A stretch of DNA of 18,492 nucleotides, taken from assembly GCA_964432985.1 (NCBI GenBank), contig CAYSPT010000085.1:1-18492 (forward strand). Direction: 5' to 3'. The notes below the pieces were generated by a model. It saw nothing but the letters and a program-made list of their open reading frames with translations. It searched no databases and had not been told where the DNA came from. Made by a program: the position numbers and the translations under genes. Positions within the stretch are counted from its first letter, which is position 1; every line of letters starts with the position of its first letter. Source of the stretch: CAYSPT01 sp964432985. Its GTDB lineage: Bacteria > Muiribacteriota > CAYSPT01. Below, one piece after another: positions 1 through 7,153 of this stretch.

Positions 1-9
1 GGAGCGATC

Positions 10-2247
10 ATGGCGCGCAGCAAAGGGATGGAGCGGGCGGCGGAGACGGTCGTGGCGGTGTTCGAGCCGGTCGCGGAGCGATACGGGCTGGCCCTGCACG
101 AGGTGCGTGCCTGGGAACGCGAAGCGCGGGTGGCGTTCGCCGGCGGGGACGTCGTGTTGCAGATCCACCTCGAGGTCGGATGCGATCCTTACGTCACCGC
201 CGGCGTGCGAGATGGTGAGGGATTCGGCCTCAGGCAGATCGTCGGGGACAGAGCTCCCGAGCTCGAGGGGGAGCTCGTCTCCACGGCGGAGGAGACCCAG
301 GGGGCGATGCTGGAACGCCTGGCCGTCCTGACCGACCGGATGGCCCACGACGTGCTCGGCGGTGATTGCTCGTCGTTCCCGCGACTGCGGCGCGTCCGGG
401 CGCGTCAGACGAGGGAGGACAACTGGCGGGACTTCGGCACGTCCACGGGCGAGACGCCGAGGTTCGAACACCGACCGACGCTGGAGCAGCTGTTCGCCGA
501 TGCCGCGAACGACGGCATGGTCGATGCGCGGGTGTACCAGGCGGTGTGGGACTACGAGTTCACGATTGCCGAGTTGGCCGAGCACTGCGACTCCACCGCG
601 ACCGAGATCCAGGCCAGGCTCGACCGCCTGAGCAGGACTGCCGTCGCGTTCATGAAAACTGCTTCGGTTATGGGCCGCACCTTCTGGCCGGAGGCGGCCA
701 TCGCGCTGCTCGGCCCGGTTGACGAGGCAGCTCTCCCCGTGGACTGGGCGGCATCCCTGGACGAAGCCCGGGTTCGCGGGCTGATCCAAGCCGCAACCAG
801 CGATGCGTACGGTGATTGTGAAACCTGCATATTCTCCCACGAAACCATCAGGGATGTGGCCTACCACATGCTCACCGGCAAACAGCGTAAGGATCTGCAC
901 GGCCGCCTGGCCGCCTGGATGAAAGCAAACCTTGAGGCTCACGACGGACTTCATGCCATGCTCTGCCATCATTACCACCAGGCCGGGCTGCGGGACGAGA
1001 CCATGCAATCCGCTTTACTGGCCGGGGGAAGCGCCTTCAACCGGTATCAGATGGATGAAGCTATCAGGTTTTTCACCCTGATCAAGACCTTGTTTGAACA
1101 GGGTGAGCGCCTTCATAGCCATTGTCAGATGGCTGAGTACCTGGAGATGTTCGCTTCAGCCTTGCGGTTTGATGGACGCAACGACGAATTTATACAGGCT
1201 GCCGTTATCCTGCGCCCCTTAGCGAAAGATGGGGGGATCGCCCAGGGGACTTTCAACCTGATGCTGGCAAAAGCATGTGAAATGACCGGCGAAATAAAGG
1301 GGGCCCTGAAGGCTCTGGATGAAGCGGCACGGGTGCTGCAGACAGCCGATTCTGCTATCGCCGGCGAGCTGTCCGCCAAAGTTCTCCTGGCACGAGGCGG
1401 TTACTTTCTCAACAAGGGACGCAACGATGAGGCAGAGACGAATCTGCGCGCTGCCCTCGAGTATTTCGAGCACTTCGGTGAGGCGTATCAGACAGCCCTA
1501 TGCATGAGCAGCCTCGGTATCCTCTATTACAACCAGGCGGACTTCCCCCGGGCGATGGAGTGCGAGCTGCGTGCCCTTGAGTATTACCGCGCCACCAGCA
1601 ACAAGATCATGATCGGGCAGAGCCTGGGAAACATCGGCGTGTACCATTTATCTCTGGGAAAACATGAGCATGCCCTCGATGCTCTCCAACAATCGCTCGA
1701 CCTGGGTCGGGAGACGGGACACCGGCGGGGCATTGCCTATGCCCTTGGGCACATGGGAATGAATCAGTACCATCAGGATAACTACCAGAGTGCTCTCGGT
1801 TACCTCGAGCAGGCACGGGATGTAACGGGCAGAATAGGTGACAAGGAAGGGCTCTCCCATTGTCTGCGCACCATCGGAATGATATACAAGGATCTGAAGC
1901 AGTTCGACCAGGCCTGGCAGACCCTGACGGAAGCGATCTCCCTGGCAGAGTCCATCGGAGATATCCGGGGTAAAGCGTATTGCCTGATGGCCCAGGGATC
2001 GATACTACGCGAGCGAGGAGAGCCCCTCCATGCCCTGGAAACACTTCACAACGGCCTGAATACAAGCCGGATGGCGGGTGATGAGAACGCCGCGGCCAAC
2101 TGCCTCCTCTACCTCGGGGCGGCCTATCGTGATCTCGATCGAATCGATGAAGCCAGGCAGCACTTCGAGCAGGCGCTGGCCATTTTCCGCCGTACCGGCC
2201 CCCGGGAAAAGGCCGTCTTCTGTCAGCGAAACATAGAGGCTTCCTAG
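10..2247 (+). CDS. TPR signalling protein (ATPase-associated C-terminal part) with a probably chimeric N-terminus
   Basis: The 745-residue frame starts at an ATG five bases after GGAG. From about residue 205 onward it resembles the region that follows the AAA/NACHT-type ATPase in large Ser/Thr-kinase or cyclase-linked signalling proteins: a 'LDRLS...KTASVMGRTF' segment, then a helical region. Seven consecutive 40-residue TPRs of the Rapsyn/LGN type fill roughly residues 455-740 and would bind a partner protein. No Walker A or B motif, kinase or cyclase domain precedes them, so the normal catalytic half is missing. Residues 1 to about 200 are encoded by much more GC-rich, G/C-ending codons, include a possible helix-turn-helix (about 180-205) and match nothing I recognise. 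I infer a join between bases about 600 and 660. The TPR half is confident; the protein as written may not exist. It converges on the gene ending at 2326. Confidence 0.6.
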   Translation: MARSKGMERAAETVVAVFEPVAERYGLALHEVRAWEREARVAFAGGDVVLQIHLEVGCDPYVTAGVRDGEGFGLRQIVGDRAPELEGELVSTAEETQGAMLERLAVLTDRMAHDVLGGDCSSFPRLRRVRARQTREDNWRDFGTSTGETPRFEHRPTLEQLFADAANDGMVDARVYQAVWDYEFTIAELAEHCDSTATEIQARLDRLSRTAVAFMKTASVMGRTFWPEAAIALLGPVDEAALPVDWAASLDEARVRGLIQAATSDAYGDCETCIFSHETIRDVAYHMLTGKQRKDLHGRLAAWMKANLEAHDGLHAMLCHHYHQAGLRDETMQSALLAGGSAFNRYQMDEAIRFFTLIKTLFEQGERLHSHCQMAEYLEMFASALRFDGRNDEFIQAAVILRPLAKDGGIAQGTFNLMLAKACEMTGEIKGALKALDEAARVLQTADSAIAGELSAKVLLARGGYFLNKGRNDEAETNLRAALEYFEHFGEAYQTALCMSSLGILYYNQADFPRAMECELRALEYYRATSNKIMIGQSLGNIGVYHLSLGKHEHALDALQQSLDLGRETGHRRGIAYALGHMGMNQYHQDNYQSALGYLEQARDVTGRIGDKEGLSHCLRTIGMIYKDLKQFDQAWQTLTEAISLAESIGDIRGKAYCLMAQGSILRERGEPLHALETLHNGLNTSRMAGDENAAANCLLYLGAAYRDLDRIDEARQHFEQALAIFRRTGPREKAVFCQRNIEAS

Positions 2248-2252
2248 GAGTT

Positions 2253-2294
2253 CAAAAAGATAAAGGCCCTGCACGCTGGTGACGCGCAGGGCCC
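2253..2294 (-). terminator. Rho-independent terminator of the secreted N/Q-repeat protein gene
   Basis: On the minus strand an 8-bp perfect GC-rich stem pairs 2286-2293 with 2265-2272 (GGCCCTGC / GCAGGGCC on the plus strand), with a 13-base interior that can pair partly. It is followed by TTTATCTTTTTG. It starts about 32 bases after the stop codon at 2326. The plus-strand side has no T run, so it should end minus-strand transcripts mainly. Confidence 0.8.
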
Positions 2295-2325
2295 GTAGAT
2301 TACGATACAATGTTGAGGTCTTGTG

Positions 2326-4548
2326 TCAGTGCACCCCCTCCGCAATATGATGTATCTGAAATACCGTGTCCAGCACGTAAATGGGAAGTTCATACGAAAT
2401 GGTGTTGCCCGCTTTGTCGCGTCCCTTCACGAAGAAGGTGTACCGGACGCACACGTGATCGATGAAGCCGACGCCTTCGCGGTAATTGGCTATCTGAAGG
2501 TTGACCATGGCCGGGTTGTTCAGCGCGTCGGGACTGAGATGGTCCATGGAGCGTACCCCCCAGGTGAGGTACGGTTCGTCGGGCTGAAGCCCGTTATCGG
2601 ATTCAATTTCGGAGAAGGTGCCCGACTCCTCTCCGGCCTCTGACAGGCCGGCCCGATTGATCAAGGCATCGATGGTGTAATTGTCTATGGCCTTGACCTC
2701 GATCTGGAGGCGGGTCTTCTCGGGAACCATCAGCGCTTCCTGCAGGCCGGTGTCGGCAATCTCGCAGATCTTGAAATCGGTCACAGAGGTCATGATGTTC
2801 GCCGTCGGGTCGGGCCTGGTTATGGGCCGCTCGAACTCGGCCTTGAACGGCTGCTCGGCCACCAGGTGGGCGCCCTGAACGGTAAACTTGATCTTCTTCT
2901 CTCCGCCGGCGATATCGTGGTCTTCCGGTTCCTCGGTGATGGTTATGGTATCGTCGATGTCACGGCCGTGGAACCTCACCACGAAACCCTCTCCCTCGCA
3001 GGGAGGAGTGATGTCGTGGACATAGATGGGAATCCGCAGCTTGGCCACGTTGGGAAGACCGTTCTGCCAGCAGCCGTGATCTTCGTCCTGGGACCAGATG
3101 TCCAGGAAATAATCGGTCTGCGGCGCGGTCTCCGATTCATCCGGCGCGGTTACCCGGGTGGGATAGTTAGGCTCGTTGAAGGGGTGGTCGATGGTGAACT
3201 CGTAGAAGCCGTCTTCCGAGGGCTCCGCTCCCTCGGATGAGCCCTCGACGTAGTTGCCGTCAGCGTCGGTGTACCGTTCCCCGTCGGCGTCGGCCAGGGC
3301 CCAGTCGAAGAACATGGAATTTTCGTACTGGGTGAAATTGTCGGTGACCTTGACCCGGACATCCAGGGGAGAATCCTCGAAGATGTGAAAACCGTTGGCC
3401 GTGGGCTCGGCGGCGGTGAGATCGACGGTGGGGCTGCTCTCCATTGCCTCACCTATGTCGATCTGGTCGTTGTTTTCAGGGTAGAGCACCAGGTCCGGGT
3501 CCAGGGACTGCATCCCGCTGTTGTACTCGGTGTTCATGTCCTCGCTGAAGCCGTTGCCGCTTGCCAGCAGGGCGCCCTGGTGACCGGTTCCCTGGGCGGG
3601 AACGTCCACGCCGCTCTGCTCGGCTTCGCCCAGTGAAACCAGGCCCTTCGCGCCGGTGGCTGGCTGCTGCATGCCCACCTCGATCTTCGGCGGGGTGGTG
3701 TCGAATATGGTCACCTCGAACGACCCGGAACCCACGGAGTCCCCGGAAGGACGGGCCGCGGGGTTGGCCCGGCTTTCAAACTCCACCCGCCGCACCGAGT
3801 GGTTGCCCACGGTGTAGTTGCCCGGATGCCAGGCGGGAGTGGTGCCGCTGCGGCAATCGGCCGGATCGGCAAAATCAGGAAAGGCCTGGGTCCCGAAGGG
3901 ATCTCCGGGCTCTCCCAGGGCGTTTGTCTCTACCTGATCGGGAGGAGTAACGCTTTCGCCTACCCGCTCCGGGGTACCGTCGGCGCCTTCCCTGTCGAGA
4001 GTCCACGTCACTTCGGGAGGATCGACGGTGGCATCATAGGTGGTGTTGGAGGGATTCCAGTTGGTGCTGAGCTCGGGGCTGCCCTCGTCCACCGTGACGT
4101 TTGTGATGTCCTCGGGGCCGCCGAAGCGACCGTCGGGAAGCTCCTGCATGCTCGGGTCCATGTTCAAAAAGGTCATATCGTACGGGTCCAGGCCGGGGCG
4201 GCTCGCAGGATCGACCCCCGCCTGGTTGTTCCCCGTACCGGTGTCACCGGCTTGATTGTTACCGCCACCGGTATCGGTATCGGTGTTTCCCACTTGATTG
4301 TCCGCAGGCTGATTGTTCCTGCCGCCGGCATCCGCCTGATTACCGGCATCCGCCTGATTCCCTACATCCGCCTGATTCCCTACATCCGCCTGATTCCCTA
4401 CATCCGCCTGATTATTCGCCGGCTGATTATTCGCCGGCTGATTGTTACCGCCTCCGGTAATATCCTGCTCCTGTGCATATCCGTACGGAACCGCCAACAG
4501 GACTACCAGTACCAGCGCCAGTACAAATATCAGTTTGTTCCTTTTCAC
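2326..4548 (-). CDS. Secreted protein with N/Q-rich tandem-repeat linker and Ig-like segments
   Basis: This 740-residue protein starts at GTG 4548, nine bases after an AGGAG (4558-4562). Residues 1-25 are a signal peptide (KRNK, long Leu/Val core, cleavage likely after YGYA), so it is exported. Residues about 30-115 are a low-complexity Asn/Gln/Gly/Asp linker made of NNQPA and NQADVG/NQADAG tandem units. The rest is acidic and beta-rich, with three similarly placed strand endings: 'VTIFDTTPP', 'IPIYVHDITPP' and 'LPIYVLDT'. These resemble the joints of bacterial Ig-like/HYR repeats, so I infer about three extracellular beta-sandwich modules. There is no visible LPxTG, lipobox, C-terminal membrane anchor or catalytic motif. 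The function is unknown; an outer-surface or matrix protein is the best guess. It is monocistronic or preceded by a tiny coupled ORF, with its own terminator downstream. Confidence 0.85.
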   Translation of the reverse strand: MKRNKLIFVLALVLVVLLAVPYGYAQEQDITGGGNNQPANNQPANNQADVGNQADVGNQADVGNQADAGNQADAGGRNNQPADNQVGNTDTDTGGGNNQAGDTGTGNNQAGVDPASRPGLDPYDMTFLNMDPSMQELPDGRFGGPEDITNVTVDEGSPELSTNWNPSNTTYDATVDPPEVTWTLDREGADGTPERVGESVTPPDQVETNALGEPGDPFGTQAFPDFADPADCRSGTTPAWHPGNYTVGNHSVRRVEFESRANPAARPSGDSVGSGSFEVTIFDTTPPKIEVGMQQPATGAKGLVSLGEAEQSGVDVPAQGTGHQGALLASGNGFSEDMNTEYNSGMQSLDPDLVLYPENNDQIDIGEAMESSPTVDLTAAEPTANGFHIFEDSPLDVRVKVTDNFTQYENSMFFDWALADADGERYTDADGNYVEGSSEGAEPSEDGFYEFTIDHPFNEPNYPTRVTAPDESETAPQTDYFLDIWSQDEDHGCWQNGLPNVAKLRIPIYVHDITPPCEGEGFVVRFHGRDIDDTITITEEPEDHDIAGGEKKIKFTVQGAHLVAEQPFKAEFERPITRPDPTANIMTSVTDFKICEIADTGLQEALMVPEKTRLQIEVKAIDNYTIDALINRAGLSEAGEESGTFSEIESDNGLQPDEPYLTWGVRSMDHLSPDALNNPAMVNLQIANYREGVGFIDHVCVRYTFFVKGRDKAGNTISYELPIYVLDTVFQIHHIAEGVH
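4324..4413 (-). repeat. 18-bp coding tandem repeat, five units (NQADVG/NQADAG)
   Basis: Five consecutive 18-bp units (plus-strand core cctgattccctacatccg) encode residues 46-75 of the secreted protein as NQADVG three times then NQADAG twice. The three middle DNA copies are essentially identical, which points to recent slippage or unequal exchange. The unit is a multiple of three, so copy-number changes would lengthen or shorten the linker without breaking the frame. Confidence 0.9.
4414..4446 (-). repeat. 15-bp coding tandem repeat (NNQPA)
   Basis: Two 15-bp units (plus-strand core ctgattattcgccgg) encode NNQPA twice, next to the 18-bp array. Both arrays share the NNQ codons and probably arose from the same ancestral unit. 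Confidence 0.8.
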
Positions 4549-4649
4549 GACACATCACTCCTGGTTCCTTTTTTTGACTGCTTCTCATCTTGTATATTTT
4601 GTTGCACCACCAGAGTCAGACATACAGCACCATCCGCCAGCCGGCACAT
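4545..4649 (-). CDS. Possible short leader ORF (34 codons) coupled to the secreted protein gene
   Basis: ATG 4649 follows AGAGGAG closely (AGGAG four bases before the ATG). The frame encodes 34 residues, beginning MCRLADGAVCLTLVV and ending in a Lys/Ser/Asp-rich tail. Its TGA (4547-4545) overlaps the GTG start of the secreted protein (4548-4546) as GTGA, the classic arrangement for translational coupling. The DNA around the two starts is also alike (AGGAGAGTGATGTGCCG and AGGAGTGATGTGTCG). I recognise no family. It could be a regulatory leader peptide or a coincidence; a tiny ORF with this overlap can arise by chance. Confidence 0.35.
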   Translation of the reverse strand: MCRLADGAVCLTLVVQQNIQDEKQSKKGTRSDVS

Positions 4650-4765
4650 CACTCTCCTCTCTCATTTACAGATGTAATTGTGTTTGTAGTTGAACCGGGA
4701 CACTTGCATCAGGCACACTTCGACCAGCCAATGAAATGAATAGCTTGATTTGATAAGACAGTATT

Positions 4766-4783
4766 CAAAACAAAGGTGTTTTG
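4766..4783. repeat. Short AT-rich inverted repeat in the leader region
   Basis: CAAAACA (4766-4772) and TGTTTTG (4777-4783) form a perfect 7-bp inverted repeat with a four-base loop. It would lie in the 5' untranslated leader if transcription starts from the promoter at 4870-4899. Its role is unknown. Confidence 0.5.
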
Positions 4784-4869
4784 TTATGGGAAACTTGGGA
4801 TTTTTTCTGGTTACGGACTTTTCTGACAGGTGGTTTAAAGCTATTTCCGTTCAAACCGCTTCTGATTGT

Positions 4870-4899
4870 AGCATAGAGGGCAGACCAGAATGATGTCAA
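4870..4899 (-). promoter_or_regulatory. Candidate sigma70 promoter for the secreted protein gene
   Basis: On the minus strand a perfect -35 TTGACA (4899-4894) is separated by 18 bases from TATGCT (4875-4870), four of six matches to the -10 consensus. Transcription from about 4863 would give a leader of roughly 315 bases before the GTG at 4548, containing the short ORF and the AT-rich inverted repeat. Confidence 0.5.
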
Positions 4900-5119
4900 G
4901 TTTTTATTAAACTTATCAAGTACATTCCCTCGCTTTAAGCAGACCATTGCTACTCCTGGCCGCCGCATAGGCGCTTTAATCACTTTTCCCAGATTTTCGG
5001 TCAAGGAGTCAAGGAGTCTATGAGTGCTCAGGACGGCTGCAGAGGACCCCAAGAAAACCTTCACTTCCTATTCAGCTTGTTGAACATGATTCAGTAACTA
5101 TGGCCAATCAAACCCACCC

Positions 5120-6550
5120 TCAAGCAAGAGGTTTAGAAAGCAAGGGCAGTTTCAACGTCGCCTTCGCCCCTCCTTCGGGCCGGTTCTTCAGCGTCACGGT
5201 TCCCTTGTGCAGCAGCGTCACCTCGCGTACGAACGGAAGCCCCAACCCGGAGCTTTTATTGCCCGTATCGGGACGTTTGAGCGAGTAGAAGCGGTCAAAT
5301 ATCTTCCCCTGGGCGTACTGCGGCACCCCCGGTCCATTATCAGTGATGGTGAGAACCGCGGTTTCCCCCTGGTGTTTCAACTCGGCTGTGACCAGCCCTT
5401 CCCGGGGGGAAAAATCCACGGCGTTTTGCAGCAGATTGGTGATTGACTGCTTGACGAGGAACCGGTTTCCCCTGGTGAAAACCGGCTTTCCAGTATCAAG
5501 TGTCAGCGTGATATTCCTGGCCGGCAGTAGTGGCGCCAGGCTTTCAGCCGCTTCCGCCAGTATCTCAGCCAGGTCCATGTCCTGGACATTGGTGAGTTCT
5601 TTTCGACTCTCCAGGGTCGAGAGTTGCAGCAGGCGGTCCACCAGGTTCTGGATACGGTCGGTTTCGGTGCGGATGTTCCTGATAAATTTCGAATGCTGCT
5701 CCCTGGGCATGTCCTCGTCCAGCAGTTCCGCTGCTCCCTTGATAGCCGACAGGGGGCTTTTCATCTCGTGGGTAAATGTCTGCAGGTAATTCTCCACATA
5801 TTGCTTGCCTTCCAGCGCATCGCGCATTTGCTCGAATGCTTCACCCAGTTGACCAATTTCATTTCTGCCCATATCCGGCATGGTGCAACGTTTCCCGTCC
5901 CTGACCGCGATGGCGTACCCGGTCAGTTTTCGAATGGGCTGTGTTATCCAGGAAGATAAAATCAGGCTGAGCACCAGCACGAACATGGCTGCGATGATGC
6001 CGGCGGCCACGATCTTTCTCTTGGCGGTATGGATGAAAACTATCAGGCTTTCTTCCGGTTTGCAAACCGTCAGCGCTCCGATTATTCTTTCACCCATCAT
6101 GACCGGAGCGGCTACGTACAGGTGGATTGTAGCGGGATTTTCAGGATCTGCTCTGGTGGAACGTGCCCCGTACTCGCCGCGCAGGGTTTTGACCACATCG
6201 TTCCACCGGGAGTAGTCCTTGCCTTCGTCACGTCCCCGGTCCGAATCGAACACCACGATCCCGTGCTGATCGGTTACATAGACGCGCATGTCCAGGTGGG
6301 TTTTGGTCAAATGGTAGATATGCGCTGAAAATGTCCGTTTACGGGCTTCGTTGAATGCGGTCCGAAAATCCTGCATTTTGCTTAAATCACCCTGGATCTG
6401 GTGGGACAGCATGGAAGCCAGGATAGTGGCGGTGTCCACCATGGATTCTTCCATGGTTTCGAGGTACCGTGGCCTGAGATCCTCCAGGAGCCATTCCACC
6501 AGCAGGAAGAATCCGAAACAAACCAGCACCATGATCGCCAGAAACAGGCG
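5120..6550 (-). CDS. creC: CreC-like sensor histidine kinase (5' end lost in the N gap)
   Basis: The 476 visible residues align along their length with the CreC family as I know it from enterobacteria (about 474 residues). The first membrane helix is entered at once (RLFLAIMVLVC), so only about five to ten N-terminal residues are missing. Next come a periplasmic sensor domain with the family signature 'DYSRWNDV..TLRG.YGARST' (about 111-132), a second membrane helix (181-201), HAMP (201-250), the H box FTHEMKSPL with phosphoacceptor His261, the N box (N372/N375), G1 DNGPGVP (404-410) and G2 GLGL (435-438). All key residues are present, so it should be an active inner-membrane kinase for the adjacent CreB-like regulator. 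In enterobacteria CreBC responds to carbon-source and cell-wall stress; the stimulus here is unknown. No creA or creD is nearby. Confidence 0.88.
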   Translation of the reverse strand, partial: RLFLAIMVLVCFGFFLLVEWLLEDLRPRYLETMEESMVDTATILASMLSHQIQGDLSKMQDFRTAFNEARKRTFSAHIYHLTKTHLDMRVYVTDQHGIVVFDSDRGRDEGKDYSRWNDVVKTLRGEYGARSTRADPENPATIHLYVAAPVMMGERIIGALTVCKPEESLIVFIHTAKRKIVAAGIIAAMFVLVLSLILSSWITQPIRKLTGYAIAVRDGKRCTMPDMGRNEIGQLGEAFEQMRDALEGKQYVENYLQTFTHEMKSPLSAIKGAAELLDEDMPREQHSKFIRNIRTETDRIQNLVDRLLQLSTLESRKELTNVQDMDLAEILAEAAESLAPLLPARNITLTLDTGKPVFTRGNRFLVKQSITNLLQNAVDFSPREGLVTAELKHQGETAVLTITDNGPGVPQYAQGKIFDRFYSLKRPDTGNKSSGLGLPFVREVTLLHKGTVTLKNRPEGGAKATLKLPLLSKPLA

Positions 6551-6650
6551 NNNNNNNNNNNNNNNNNNNNNNNNNNNNNNNNNNNNNNNNNNNNNNNNNN
6601 NNNNNNNNNNNNNNNNNNNNNNNNNNNNNNNNNNNNNNNNNNNNNNNNNN
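6551..6650. other. Scaffold gap of 100 N inside creBC
   Basis: Exactly 100 N is the usual placeholder for unknown length. Compared with the family, the missing part should hold about 69 CreB residues, a stop codon and the first 5-10 residues of CreC, about 220-260 bases. The frame reads through the N run only by chance, so no fusion protein should be inferred. Confidence 0.9.
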
Positions 6651-7138
6651 CGGTACTCGTACCGTGACAGTGGCAGGGGCTGCCCATAATAGGTGATGAC
6701 TAACCGGTTCGTGTCCACAGAAAATGGAAATCCTTCCGGTAGTGGTGGATCATCCAATGGCGGTTCACCGCTCCCCCGGCTGCGCCGCAGCACCGCTTTA
6801 ACCCGGGCCGAGACTTCCCGGGGACTGAACGGTTTGACTACATAATCGTCTCCACCGATCTCCAGTCCCACCACCCGGTCCACTTCTTCCGCCCGGGCGG
6901 TCAGGAAGATAATGGGGATGGATGATGTCTGCCGTATCTCCCGGCAGAGGTCGAAGCCGTTGATATCGGGAAGTCCCACATCGAGGACGATCAGGCTGAA
7001 TGCCTGTCCGGCCAGCGCTTCCCGGGCCTCGCAGCCGGTGCAGCACCAGACGGTGTCCATACCCTCCGTCTGCAGTGCATAGGTAATGGTGTCGGCAATC
7101 CCCGGTTCATCCTCCACCACCAGTATGATGTAACTCAT
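6651..7138 (-). CDS. creB: CreB-like OmpR/PhoB-family response regulator (3' end lost in the N gap)
   Basis: ATG 7138 follows GGAGG with good spacing and lies 15 bases after the preceding gene's stop. The 162 visible residues contain a full receiver domain: acidic pair E9/D10, phosphoacceptor D53 in IVLDVGLPDI, T80 and K102 (VVKPFSPREV). The string 'FLTAR.EEVDR..GLEIG.DDYV.KPFSPREV' is typical of CreB rather than of other OmpR-type regulators. The start of the winged-helix effector domain is visible (LPLSRYEY); the recognition helix falls in the N gap. When phosphorylated by the CreC-like partner it should bind direct-repeat promoter sites. Its target genes cannot be read from this window. 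Confidence 0.88.
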
Positions 7139-7153
7139 ACACTACCTCCAGTC

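Larger units (their letters stand above)
4650..5119. other. AT-richer intergenic stretch upstream of the secreted protein gene
   Basis: Nearly 470 bases between creC and the short leader ORF hold no convincing gene. The region is clearly AT-richer than its neighbours. It contains a promoter candidate (4870-4899), a 7-bp inverted repeat (4766-4783) and a doubled TCAAGGAG at about 5001-5016. A 99-codon GTG frame at 4765-5064 on the minus strand overlaps the promoter, lacks a properly spaced ribosome site and resembles nothing known to me. No clear terminator follows creC. Confidence 0.6.

Noticed and set aside
4324..4446. CRISPR-like short repeats
   Set aside because: Units are contiguous 15-18 bp without spacers, lie inside a coding frame and encode clean peptide repeats.
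3799..4677. 292-codon plus-strand frame with a repeated RLIPYI pattern
   Set aside because: It is antisense to the signal peptide and tandem repeats of the secreted protein; its repeats are just the complement of NQADVG units.
4765..5064. 99-codon GTG frame on the minus strand
   Set aside because: No properly spaced ribosome site, no recognisable sequence, AT-rich composition unlike nearby genes, and it contains a convincing promoter in the middle.
5120..7138. Single 672-residue response regulator-kinase fusion
   Set aside because: The join runs only through N bases, and both parts match separate CreB and CreC proteins.
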